From Cytophagaceae bacterium ABcell3 (GTDB taxonomy: Bacteria > Bacteroidota > Bacteroidia > Cytophagales > Cytophagaceae): DNA of 64,000 nucleotides. The notes under the pieces are model-generated. The model ran no database searches and was not told the origin of the DNA. It saw nothing but the letters and a program-made list of their open reading frames with translations. The position numbers and the translations under genes are program-made. The stretch covers positions 496,001-560,000 of the forward strand of contig CP133159.1 of NCBI GenBank assembly GCA_030913385.1, in the 5' to 3' direction. This document shows positions 9,771-18,404 of the stretch, one piece after another (position 1 is the stretch's first letter; each line of letters begins with the position of its first letter).

Positions 9771-11525
9771 ATGAAGAAGTTAGTACTATCGTCCTTTCTA
9801 TGTACGGCGCTATTCTTTAGTTCTTGTAACCCTTCACAGGAAACAAGTTCAAGAGATCAGGGCCTGCGGGAAGCAAAAGGTGGAAAATATTATGGTGAAG
9901 TTTTAAATATAAACGAATCCGATTATTTCAAAAACCTCTTCCCTCACCACATTATTGATGCAATATCCTACAGAATTGCCACTCAGGTATATGAGGGTCT
10001 GCTTAAATTCAATCCGGAAGACCTTACCTTAATGAAGGGCCTTGCAGAAGACTACACTGTAGACGCGAGCAATACAGTTTACACCTTCAAGCTTAAAAAA
10101 GGTGTCAAATTCCATGACGACGAATGCTTCGAAGGTGGAAAAGGGCGTGAACTAACAGCTGAAGACATTAAATATTGTTTTACTTTGTTATGCACCTACG
10201 ATGCTAACAATCAAGGTTTTACAGTATTTAAAGATATCTTAAAAGGAGCAAACGAATATTACGCTGCCACTAAAGCCAATGAAACTCCTAAAGAAGGTGT
10301 AGAAGGAATTAAAGTTATCGACAAGTATACCATCCAGTTTACACTCACAGAACCGAACAGTATTTTTGTATATAACCTTGCCAGACCGTTTACCTTTATT
10401 TTTCCTAAAGAAGCGGTTAACAAGTATGGTCTCGACATGAGATCAAAAGCAGTAGGTACAGGACCTTTTACTATTCACCATATAGATGAAGGAACTGCTG
10501 TAATCCTCAAAAAGAATGAAGCTTATCATGGTACAGACATCGATGGAAACAAACTTCCATACTTGGATGGCATAAAAGTTAGGTTCATTCGTGACAGGAA
10601 AACTGAGCTTCTTGAGTTCAAAAAAGGAAACCTTCACATGATGTACCGTCTACCAACAGACTATATCATTGAAATTTTAGAAGAGGCTAAAGGTAAAAAG
10701 GGAGAATATGGCAAGTATGAATTACAAAGCTCTCCTGAAATGGCTACGCACATTTATGCTTTCCTTCACGAAGGTGTATTTGACAATATAAATGTGAGAA
10801 AAGCTATGTCTTTTGCCATAGATAGAAACATGATCAAAGAAGCCGTTCTTAACGGTGATGGATTTGCTGCCGGATATCATGGTATTACGCCACCGACATT
10901 CTTAAACAGAGGATACGATATCGAAAAAATTAGAGGTTATAACAAAAACCTAGATTCTGCCAGATATTATCTTAAAAAAGCCGGTTACCCAGATGGAAAA
11001 GGCTTCCCTAAAATTGTGCTTGACCTGAACGCAGACGGTGAAAGAAACATACCTGTAGCAGAAGAGATCAAGAAGCAACTGAAAGAGAACCTTAACATCA
11101 ACATGGAGCTAAACCTTATACCACATGCTCAACTTGTTGAGAAAATGGTTACAGGACAGTCTCAGTTCTTCAGGGTAGGTTGGATCGCTGACTACCCGAA
11201 TCCAGAAAACTTCTTATGGTTGTTTTATGGAAAAACAGTGCCAGAAGACAAAAATGCTCAGTCATATCCAAACATGCTGAGATATAAAAATGATAAATTT
11301 GATGAATTATATGAAAAAGGCTTAAATGCCAAAAGCGACGAAGAAGCTTTTGCATATTTCATGAAAGCAGAAAATGCACTGATGGAAGATGCACCGGCCA
11401 TTATGCTTTGGTATGACGAGGGTTATAATTTATTGCAGAGGGAGATTAAAAACTTCCACACAAATGCTATGCAATATAGAGACTTCAGTGAAGTTTATAT
11501 AACCCCGGCACAAGAGCCATTGTAA
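9771..11525 (+). CDS. Peptide ABC transporter substrate-binding lipoprotein
   Basis: The 584-residue protein has a lipoprotein signal ending FFSSC (Cys19) and the family 5 (OppA/DppA) solute-binding fold. Seen are YRIATQVYEGLLKFNPEDL, TYTFKLKKGVKFHDDE-like strands, TAEDIKYCF, RPFTFIFPKEAV, GTGPFTIHH, and NVRKAMSFAIDRNMI. Such proteins capture oligopeptides, or sometimes sugars or nickel, for an ABC importer. No permease or ATPase lies nearby, so this is an orphan binding protein and its substrate cannot be assigned. A perfect terminator hairpin follows 30 bp after the stop. Confidence 0.9.
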   Translation: MKKLVLSSFLCTALFFSSCNPSQETSSRDQGLREAKGGKYYGEVLNINESDYFKNLFPHHIIDAISYRIATQVYEGLLKFNPEDLTLMKGLAEDYTVDASNTVYTFKLKKGVKFHDDECFEGGKGRELTAEDIKYCFTLLCTYDANNQGFTVFKDILKGANEYYAATKANETPKEGVEGIKVIDKYTIQFTLTEPNSIFVYNLARPFTFIFPKEAVNKYGLDMRSKAVGTGPFTIHHIDEGTAVILKKNEAYHGTDIDGNKLPYLDGIKVRFIRDRKTELLEFKKGNLHMMYRLPTDYIIEILEEAKGKKGEYGKYELQSSPEMATHIYAFLHEGVFDNINVRKAMSFAIDRNMIKEAVLNGDGFAAGYHGITPPTFLNRGYDIEKIRGYNKNLDSARYYLKKAGYPDGKGFPKIVLDLNADGERNIPVAEEIKKQLKENLNINMELNLIPHAQLVEKMVTGQSQFFRVGWIADYPNPENFLWLFYGKTVPEDKNAQSYPNMLRYKNDKFDELYEKGLNAKSDEEAFAYFMKAENALMEDAPAIMLWYDEGYNLLQREIKNFHTNAMQYRDFSEVYITPAQEPL

Positions 11526-11554
11526 AAATTTCAGTTCTCAAACTAAACAATGAT

Positions 11555-11597
11555 TATTACAGATCTGTTTGTATAAGCAGATCTGTAATATTTTTTT
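11555..11597 (+). terminator. Perfect 13-bp terminator after the binding-protein gene
   Basis: TATTACAGATCTG pairs perfectly with CAGATCTGTAATA around a 10-base loop, followed by seven T. Its position excludes the upstream TTG at 11569 as start of the next gene, since that codon lies in the loop. Confidence 0.92.
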
Positions 11598-11619
11598 ATC
11601 CCCAACGTTAATTTCCCTG

Positions 11620-14600
11620 ATGAGACAGGATGCATTCACAGAACTGATAGCAAAAATTAAATCTTACAAAAAGAAGTATTACCTAAATTTACTTCTTAAG
11701 GGATCCCTTTTTCTTCTTGCGCTATTAACAACCACCTACATACTTGTAACAACCCTTGAATATTATGGGCGCTTCAACACACTTGTACGCTTTGTCCTCT
11801 TTTCAGGATTTATAATACTTGCGGTTGGGGCTATTTTTAACTGGGTATTTATACCGCTCAGCAAATTATTCTCTCTAAGAAAACAGCTTTCGGACGAGGA
11901 AGCCGCAAAGCAAATTGGAACATACTTTCCAAATGTCAAGGACAAGCTTTTAAACACTATACAATTAGGCAGGCTCTCTGATGCTGACAATACTTTTATT
12001 GCTGCCAGTATAGAACAAAAAACCAAAGAACTTACCATTGTTGACTTTAACGAAGCTATCAACTTTGGCAAAAACAAAAAATATGTCAAATACATCAGTA
12101 TACCACTCATACTGTTACTGGCCATATTATTATTTACACCACAAATATTTACTGAAAGTACCGCCAGAATAATCAGGTACAACAAAGAATTTACCTATCC
12201 GGCACCTTTTGAATTTGTGCTTCAAAATGAAAAACTAAAGGCTTTCAGAAATGAGAACTTTGAAATAAAACTGGAAACAGAAGGAGACCAAATTCCAGAA
12301 GATGTATACCTCATCAATAATGGCAGAAGGTGGAAAATGAAAAAAGATTCTCCTACTACCTGGTCATATACCTTTAGGAACCTCCAAAGAACAGAAAACT
12401 TTACCTTCGAAGGAGCAGGATACTTTTCAGAAAACCATGAGCTCAGCGTTTATAGCAAGCCTGGTTTAAGGAATTCACAGGCCTCGCTCAAATACCCTTC
12501 GTACCTGAACAAAAAACCAGAAGTAATAAAAAATTCAGGCAACATTACCGTACCAGAGGGCACACAAATCACTTTTGACTTTTTTACAACAGATACTGAC
12601 CAATTACTAATAAAGTCAGGAGACTCTACTTTAAATGCCTCCAAAACCTCTAATGGCTTTAGGCATGTAGAAACCGCCAAGAAATCAAGAGAGCTTGGGC
12701 TTGAACTAGAAAACAAATACGCTGATGGAAAAGAACTGGCAGGGATACAAATAGAAGTTATCCCAGACCAATATCCGTCCATCAATGCAGAAAAGTTTAC
12801 GGATACAGTTTTATATAAGTTTATTAGCCTAGGAGGAAATATTTCTGATGACCACGGGCTTACTAAGCTACAGTTACATTATAAAATTTCCGAAACAGAC
12901 CAGCCTACTGCAAACAGTAAATACAAGTCTATTTCAATACCTATAGACACAAAAAGCAAGGCTTCAAACTTCTTCTTTGACTGGCAAGTAGACACACTGA
13001 AGCTGCAACCAGGACAAAACATAGATTTTTACCTGGAAGTATGGGACAACGATGCTTACAACGGCAACAAAAGCACCAAAACGTCTCATTTCAGCTTTAA
13101 GGTGCCAGAAAAGAAAGAGCTTAGAAAAGAGCTAAAGGAAGGTAGCAAAAAAGCAGAGAAAGATATCGAAAAGGCAGTTTCAAAAGCCAACCAATTACAA
13201 AAAGAAGTAAACCAGACACAAGAGAAACTCCGTTCCAAAAAAAATCTAGATTGGCAAGACAAAAAAATGCTGGAAGACCTGCTTAAAAAACACAATGAGC
13301 TGAACAAGGAGCTAGATCAAATAAAAGAAGAAAATAAAAAACTTAAGGAAAGAGAAGACAAGTTTTCTGAAGTAAACCCTGAGCTGAACAACAAAATGGA
13401 ACAGTTACAAAAGCTCATGGACGATTTGCTGGATGAAGACACAAAAAAATTGTACGAAGAGCTTCAAAAGCTACTGGAAGAAAATGCCAATAAAGACCAT
13501 ATCCAGAAGACACTGGATGAAATAAAAAAGAAGGACAACAACATGGAGAAAGAGCTGGAAAGAACATTAGAGATGTTCAAGGAACTCCAGTTCGAAAAGA
13601 AGTTGGACGAGTTGACCAAAGACCTGAAAGATATTTCTGAGAAGCAAAAAGAACTGTCTGAAAAAAGCAAAGACAAAAAGGCAGACAACGAAGCGCTTCA
13701 AAAAGAACAAGAGCAATTAAATGAAGATTTTGAGCAAATCAAAGAAGACCTTAAAGACCTTCAGGACCTCAATAAAACATTAGAAAACAAAAAAGACCTG
13801 TTCGATACTAAAGAAAAAGAAGAGGATATAAGCAATGATCTAAAGAACAGTTTAGAACAACTGCAAAAAAACCAGAACAAAAAAGCCGGTTCTTCGCAGA
13901 AAGATGCATCTGAAAAAATGAAGAAGATGAGCGAAGATATGCAAGCCATGCAAGAAGACATGCAGGAAGAGCAGGCACAAGAAAACTTGGATGACCTTAG
14001 GGCTATATTGGAAAACCTACTGACACTCTCTTTTGAACAAGAAGAGTTAATGAAGGAATTCAAAGCTATAAGCCAGTCGGATCCTCGCTATATTACCTTG
14101 TCACAACGTCAACTTAAACTGAGGGACGACAGTAGGATCATTGAAGACAGCTTGATGTCGCTGGCCAAACGAGTATTCCAAATCAGGTCATTTGTGACGC
14201 GTGAGGTAACACAGATGAAAGACCATATGGACGCCTCTATGGAAATACTCCGCGAAAGGCAACCAAGAGCCGCTTCAGGCAAGCAACAGTTTGCCATGAC
14301 GTCTATAAACAACCTAGCATTGATGCTTTCTGACGTCATGCAACAAATGCAAGAACAAATGGCCAACCAAATGTCAGGGCCAGGCAAAATGTGCCAGAAG
14401 AACAAAGGAAGCAAAGATGGCGAAGGAAAAAAACCTAACCTTGGAGACTTGCAAAAACAGCTGAACGAAAGGATTCAGCAACTCCAAAAAGAAGGAAAAG
14501 GAGGGGAGGGAATGTCCAAAGAGCTGGCAAAAATGGCTGCCCAACAAGAAATGATACGAAATGCAATGAAAGAAATGCAGAAGTCAGGAGGGAAAGAGGC

Positions 14601-14928
14601 AGGAAAAGAATTGAACGATCTGATGGAAAAAATGGAGGAAACAGAAACAGACCTCATCCATAAACGTATTACACAAGAAACGCTCAAGCGTCAAGAAGAA
14701 ATAATGACCAGGTTATTAGAAGCAGAGAAAGCAGAAAAAGAAAGAGAACTTGACGACGAAAGAGAGTCAAACACTGGAAAAGAACTCCAGAGAGAACTTC
14801 CTCCTTCGTTTGAGAAATATTTAAAAACTAAAGAACAACAAATAGACTTTTTAAAAACGGTCTCTCCGACACTTAACCCGTATTACAAGAACGAAGCAGA
14901 CCAATATTTTCAAAAGATTGAAAAATAA
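11620..14928 (+). CDS. DUF4175-type membrane/coiled-coil protein
   Basis: From the ATG at 11620 (MRQDAFTELI) the protein has 1102 residues. It has two N-terminal membrane helices (about 26-45 and 60-82) and a third at about 155-172, then beta-rich domains to about residue 480. A very long Lys/Glu/Gln-rich coiled coil runs from about 490 to 790 and continues in charged helices to the C-terminus. This layout matches the large DUF4175 proteins of Bacteroidota. Their function is not established. The gene is followed after 33 bp by an RsbW-like ATPase and then ybeY, forming a tight operon. The earlier TTG at 11569 is rejected because it falls in a terminator. Confidence 0.8.
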   Translation: MRQDAFTELIAKIKSYKKKYYLNLLLKGSLFLLALLTTTYILVTTLEYYGRFNTLVRFVLFSGFIILAVGAIFNWVFIPLSKLFSLRKQLSDEEAAKQIGTYFPNVKDKLLNTIQLGRLSDADNTFIAASIEQKTKELTIVDFNEAINFGKNKKYVKYISIPLILLLAILLFTPQIFTESTARIIRYNKEFTYPAPFEFVLQNEKLKAFRNENFEIKLETEGDQIPEDVYLINNGRRWKMKKDSPTTWSYTFRNLQRTENFTFEGAGYFSENHELSVYSKPGLRNSQASLKYPSYLNKKPEVIKNSGNITVPEGTQITFDFFTTDTDQLLIKSGDSTLNASKTSNGFRHVETAKKSRELGLELENKYADGKELAGIQIEVIPDQYPSINAEKFTDTVLYKFISLGGNISDDHGLTKLQLHYKISETDQPTANSKYKSISIPIDTKSKASNFFFDWQVDTLKLQPGQNIDFYLEVWDNDAYNGNKSTKTSHFSFKVPEKKELRKELKEGSKKAEKDIEKAVSKANQLQKEVNQTQEKLRSKKNLDWQDKKMLEDLLKKHNELNKELDQIKEENKKLKEREDKFSEVNPELNNKMEQLQKLMDDLLDEDTKKLYEELQKLLEENANKDHIQKTLDEIKKKDNNMEKELERTLEMFKELQFEKKLDELTKDLKDISEKQKELSEKSKDKKADNEALQKEQEQLNEDFEQIKEDLKDLQDLNKTLENKKDLFDTKEKEEDISNDLKNSLEQLQKNQNKKAGSSQKDASEKMKKMSEDMQAMQEDMQEEQAQENLDDLRAILENLLTLSFEQEELMKEFKAISQSDPRYITLSQRQLKLRDDSRIIEDSLMSLAKRVFQIRSFVTREVTQMKDHMDASMEILRERQPRAASGKQQFAMTSINNLALMLSDVMQQMQEQMANQMSGPGKMCQKNKGSKDGEGKKPNLGDLQKQLNERIQQLQKEGKGGEGMSKELAKMAAQQEMIRNAMKEMQKSGGKEAGKELNDLMEKMEETETDLIHKRITQETLKRQEEIMTRLLEAEKAEKERELDDERESNTGKELQRELPPSFEKYLKTKEQQIDFLKTVSPTLNPYYKNEADQYFQKIEK

Positions 14929-14961
14929 AATAAATTGCAGAAAAATTTTTTAGCACCGAAA

Positions 14962-15363
14962 ATGGACTCCTTAAAAATTCAAATACCGTCACTGCCAGAA
15001 AACATTCGCATTGTAGAAAGCTTTATAGACAATGTAAAAGAAAAGTTCAATATCACAGATGATATTTATGGCAACATTATGGTAGCTGTTACCGAATCGG
15101 TAAACAACGCCATCAAGCATGGGAACAAAGAAGACAAGTCAAAAAATGTGACCCTTTCTGTAGATTGCGAAGATGACAGTTTAATATTCCATGTCATAGA
15201 TCAAGGGGAAGGTTTTGACTATGCAAACCTTCCAGACCCAACAGCACCAGAAAACTTGGACAAACCAGGCGGTAGGGGCATATTCCTCATGAAACACTTG
15301 GCGGACGAAGTAAACTTCAAAGAGGAAGGAAAAACTGTTGAATTAATTTTTTATTTTGACTGA
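14962..15363 (+). CDS. Anti-sigma factor-like ATP-binding protein (RsbW/HATPase_c_2)
   Basis: From the ATG at 14962 this is a 133-residue GHKL ATPase. The N box reads VAVTESVNNAIKHGN, the G1 box VIDQGEGFDY, and the G2 box GGRGIFLMKHLADEV. The small single-domain layout is that of RsbW/SpoIIAB serine kinases. These bind or phosphorylate partner-switch proteins and control sigma factors. No STAS-domain antagonist is visible nearby, so its partner is unknown. A TTG start at 14935 would add nine residues and is less likely. Its stop overlaps the ATG of ybeY by one base (TGATG), which suggests translational coupling. Confidence 0.85.
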   Translation: MDSLKIQIPSLPENIRIVESFIDNVKEKFNITDDIYGNIMVAVTESVNNAIKHGNKEDKSKNVTLSVDCEDDSLIFHVIDQGEGFDYANLPDPTAPENLDKPGGRGIFLMKHLADEVNFKEEGKTVELIFYFD

Positions 15364-15797
15364 TGCCTTCTGAAAAAATACTGTTTTTCTCGGAGGACAT
15401 CGACTTCCGGTACAAGGAAAAACAAAAGACAAGAAAATGGATCAATACCATTGTTTCTCAGGAAAACAAAAAACTCCGGAGTCTGAATATCATATTTTGT
15501 TCAGACTCCTTTCTTCTTTCTATCAATCAGGAATATTTACAGCACGACACATACACTGATATAATAACCTTTGAATATTCAGAAGACGATACCTATATAG
15601 AAGGAGATATCTATATCAGTATAGACCGCATATCAGAAAACGCCAAAAATTTAGACAACACTTTTGAAACAGAACTTAAAAGGGTAATCATTCACGGAGT
15701 ATTGCACCTGTGCGGCTATGCGGACAAAACAGAGAAAGAACAACAGGAAATGAGAACCAAGGAAGACATTTCCTTACAAATATTCAATACAATCTAA
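15363..15797 (+). CDS. ybeY: Endoribonuclease YbeY
   Basis: The 144-residue protein is YbeY, the metal-dependent endoribonuclease used in 16S rRNA 3'-end maturation and ribosome quality control. The C-terminal signature is VIIHGVLHLCGYADKTE. The first two zinc-ligand histidines of HGxxHxxGxxH are present and the third is Asp. From memory of the family, this substitution is usual in Bacteroidota YbeY. The N-terminal half (ITFEYSEDDTYIEGDIYISIDR) also fits. The gene overlaps the ATPase gene by one base. The following gap of about 740 bp carries the parS-like sites. Confidence 0.92.
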   Translation: MPSEKILFFSEDIDFRYKEKQKTRKWINTIVSQENKKLRSLNIIFCSDSFLLSINQEYLQHDTYTDIITFEYSEDDTYIEGDIYISIDRISENAKNLDNTFETELKRVIIHGVLHLCGYADKTEKEQQEMRTKEDISLQIFNTI

Positions 15798-16346
15798 GCG
15801 CTTACCACAATCCCCCCTCTATAAAGAACAGGGGTGAGTTAAATAAGTAAAGATTAGATTGAACAAACCTGTATTTTTCAAATGCATTGCTTTTTTACAA
15901 TTCCAATTACCGGGATCAAATAAAAGGTATATAAAAGAAAGGTTATACTAATTTTTATACAAGAGCAAACCATTAAACCAAGCGCTACAAAACAAACACT
16001 AGAAGTTACAGAAATGGGGACACTCCAAAACAAACCAAACTTCAATCAAAATACAAAAACAACAAGTATTGTTTCAGGTAACACCAAACACCGCCATAAA
16101 AACAACCCCAGTACTTCACACTACACAACCACTTTCTTAAAGGGAATTACCATACAAAAAACTCAAAAACACTATCCGATACCTAAGAAAAAACAAAACA
16201 GTACAACTACACTTACAAAGAAACAATACACACATAAACAACAAAACACATACGACCTTCAATCAAACAAAAGAACACTATACAAAAACTATATTAACAA
16301 GACACTAAAAAATAAACAACACACAATCAAATTAAAAAACACCAAC

Positions 16347-16360
16347 GTTCCACGTGGAAC
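16347..16360. promoter_or_regulatory. parS: parS-like site 1
   Basis: GTTCCACGTGGAAC is a perfect 14-bp palindrome matching the broadly conserved ParB binding site (core variants of TGTTnCACGTGnAACA). It is the first of three within 149 bp. Confidence 0.85.
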
Positions 16361-16385
16361 ACCTAAATCAAACAACCCTACACAT

Positions 16386-16399
16386 GTTCCACGTGGAAC
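16386..16399. promoter_or_regulatory. parS: parS-like site 2
   Basis: This second perfect GTTCCACGTGGAAC is flanked by T and A, giving the full 16-bp TGTTCCACGTGGAACA. It begins 39 bp after the start of site 1. Confidence 0.88.
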
Positions 16400-16481
16400 A
16401 CTTTGTTTTATTAATCACAATTCATCGTTCTATATGAAATTATAAAAAACTATAAACAAACACTATAATAAAACATATACT

Positions 16482-16495
16482 GTTCCACGTGGAAC
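16482..16495. promoter_or_regulatory. parS: parS-like site 3
   Basis: This is the third perfect GTTCCACGTGGAAC, with a T before it. It lies 46 bp upstream of the mnmG start, so ParB bound here could also affect mnmG transcription. Confidence 0.85.
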
Positions 16496-16510
16496 GTTAA
16501 TACAATATAC

Positions 16511-16540
16511 CTTTAAAATACTTTAAAATACTTTAAAATA
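16511..16540 (+). repeat. Three tandem CTTTAAAATA repeats abutting mnmG
   Basis: Three exact copies of the 10-mer CTTTAAAATA end at the base before the mnmG ATG. Their role is unknown. They could be a promoter/leader element or an easily melted tract, and no Shine-Dalgarno sequence is visible between them and the ATG. Confidence 0.85.
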
Positions 16541-18403
16541 ATGTTCAAAGAATATGATGTAATAGTAGTAGGTGCGGGACATGCAGGATGTGAGGCTGCC
16601 GCTGCTGCTGCAAATATGGGTTCAAAGGTTTTACTTGCTACCATGAACATGCAAACAATTGCTCAAATGTCATGCAACCCGGCTATGGGCGGTGTGGCCA
16701 AAGGGCAGATTGTTCGCGAGATTGATGCCATGGGGGGTATCTCAGGTATTATTACAGATAAATCTGCCATACAATTCAGAATGCTCAATAAATCCAAAGG
16801 CCCTGCTATGTGGAGTCCTAGGACTCAAAATGACAGGATGCGCTTTGCGGAAGAATGGAGGATCGCATTAGAGAATATAGAAAACATTGACTTCTGGCAA
16901 GAAATGGTTGCTGGGATTATTGTCAAAAAAGGAAAAGCCATTGGCGTACGTACCGGTATGGGGTTGGAGATACCTGGAAAGGCTGTTATATTGACTAATG
17001 GTACTTTTCTTAATGGGATTATCCATATAGGTGAAAAGCGTTTTGGAGGGGGAAGGTCTGGAGAAAGGGCAGCAAAAGGTATCACGGAGCAATTGGTGGA
17101 ACTCGGTTTTGAGTCTGGAAGAATGAAAACAGGTACGCCACCTAGAATCGATGGCAGGTCGTTAAACTATGATATCATGGAGGAGCAAAAGGGAGATGAG
17201 GCTCCTACTAAGTTTTCCTATACAGATACCTTGCCTTTGAGCAACCAAAGAAGTTGCCATATAACATATACAAATACAAAAGTACACGAAGTACTGAAAA
17301 CCGGTTTCGAGAAATCGCCAATGTTCACTGGTAGGATAAAGGGGTTGGGGCCTAGGTACTGCCCTTCGGTGGAGGACAAGATTAACCGCTTTGCAGACAA
17401 AGATAGACACCAGATTTTTGTAGAACCGGAAGGATGGAATACGGTGGAGGTTTATGTAAATGGGTTTTCTACATCCTTGCCCGAAGATATCCAACTAAAG
17501 GCTTTAAGGCTCATAAAAGGATTTGAAAATGCTAAAATGTTCAGGCCTGGTTATGCCATAGAATATGATTTTTTCCCTCCAACGCAATTGAAGCATACGC
17601 TGGAAACAAAAATCATAGATAACCTTTATTTCGCAGGACAGATAAATGGTACAACGGGATATGAAGAAGCAGCTTCGCAGGGGTTAATGGCTGGAATGAA
17701 TGCACATTTAAAAATCAATGAACAAGATCCTATTATACTGAAAAGGTCTGAAGCTTATATCGGTGTATTGATAGATGACTTGATTAGCAAAGGCACAGAC
17801 GAACCTTACCGTATGTTTACCTCTAGGGCAGAATATCGAATCTTGTTGAGGCAAGACAATGCAGACTTAAGATTGACGGAACTGAGCTACAACAAAGGAC
17901 TGGCTTCAGAAGAAAGGTTTAAAAACGCTAAACAAAAAGAAACCAACAGGGATCTTACCATAAAACTATTCAGCGAGATTAAATTAACACCTGACAAAGC
18001 TAACCCATTCCTGGAACAAAAAGGTAGCGCCCCTATAAGAGAAAAAGCCAGTATTTATAACCTTATCAAAAGGCCAGGAATAGAACCTGAACATTTTATA
18101 GAAGCATCCGATAAGCTGAAACAGCTTTTTGAATCGTATGGAAACGAAGTGGTAGAACAGGCTACGATAGAAATAAAGTACAAAGACTATATAGAAAAAG
18201 AAGAAAGCAATGTAAAACGGATGGCAGGGGTGGAGAATATGACCATTAGTGAAAACATGAACTATGACAATATCCCTGCGTTGTCAGCTGAAGCTAAAGA
18301 AAAGTTCAAAAAGATAAAGCCTACAACCATAGGACAGGCATCTAGGATAAGCGGTGTTAAGCCGGCCGATATTTCTGTTTTAATGATCTACATGGGAAAA
18401 TAA
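16541..18403 (+). CDS. mnmG: tRNA uridine 5-carboxymethylaminomethyl modification enzyme MnmG
   Basis: The 620-residue protein is full-length MnmG (GidA). The FAD-binding motif is VIVVGAGHAGCEAAAAAANMG at residues 6-26. Also seen are CNPAMGGVAKGQIVREIDAMGG, RMKTGTPPRIDGRS, GPRYCPSVEDKI, GYAIEYDFFPPTQL, and the C-terminal LSAEAKEKFKKIKPTTIGQASRISG. With MnmE it installs the cmnm5 group on wobble U34 of several tRNAs. In many bacteria this gene lies next to oriC and parS, and that agrees with the neighbouring signals. Two bases separate it from the methyltransferase gene, so the three genes to 20898 are likely one operon. Confidence 0.97.
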   Translation: MFKEYDVIVVGAGHAGCEAAAAAANMGSKVLLATMNMQTIAQMSCNPAMGGVAKGQIVREIDAMGGISGIITDKSAIQFRMLNKSKGPAMWSPRTQNDRMRFAEEWRIALENIENIDFWQEMVAGIIVKKGKAIGVRTGMGLEIPGKAVILTNGTFLNGIIHIGEKRFGGGRSGERAAKGITEQLVELGFESGRMKTGTPPRIDGRSLNYDIMEEQKGDEAPTKFSYTDTLPLSNQRSCHITYTNTKVHEVLKTGFEKSPMFTGRIKGLGPRYCPSVEDKINRFADKDRHQIFVEPEGWNTVEVYVNGFSTSLPEDIQLKALRLIKGFENAKMFRPGYAIEYDFFPPTQLKHTLETKIIDNLYFAGQINGTTGYEEAASQGLMAGMNAHLKINEQDPIILKRSEAYIGVLIDDLISKGTDEPYRMFTSRAEYRILLRQDNADLRLTELSYNKGLASEERFKNAKQKETNRDLTIKLFSEIKLTPDKANPFLEQKGSAPIREKASIYNLIKRPGIEPEHFIEASDKLKQLFESYGNEVVEQATIEIKYKDYIEKEESNVKRMAGVENMTISENMNYDNIPALSAEAKEKFKKIKPTTIGQASRISGVKPADISVLMIYMGK

Positions 18404-18404
18404 T

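Larger units (their letters stand above)
15798..16540. other. Origin-proximal non-coding block (C/A-rich, G-poor)
   Basis: No credible gene lies in these 743 bp. The central part is strongly strand-asymmetric: by hand count 16021-16320 contains 78 C but only 16 G. Three perfect palindromes of the parS type follow at 16347-16495, then three tandem 10-bp AT-rich repeats directly before mnmG. A weak hairpin (CCCCCT/AGGGG, about 15818-15835) may end the ybeY operon. The long open frame through the block encodes a low-complexity Asn/Thr/Lys/Gln string and is not credible as protein. Confidence 0.75.

Noticed and set aside
11569-11619. TTG start for the DUF4175 gene
   Set aside because: It falls in the loop of a perfect terminator hairpin. 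ATG at 11620 is a better start.
16014-16445. A 143-codon plus-strand open frame in the G-poor block
   Set aside because: It encodes a low-complexity Asn/Thr/Lys/Gln string with almost no acidic residues. The lack of G removes TAG and TGA stops, so a long open frame is expected by composition. It also spans two parS-like sites.
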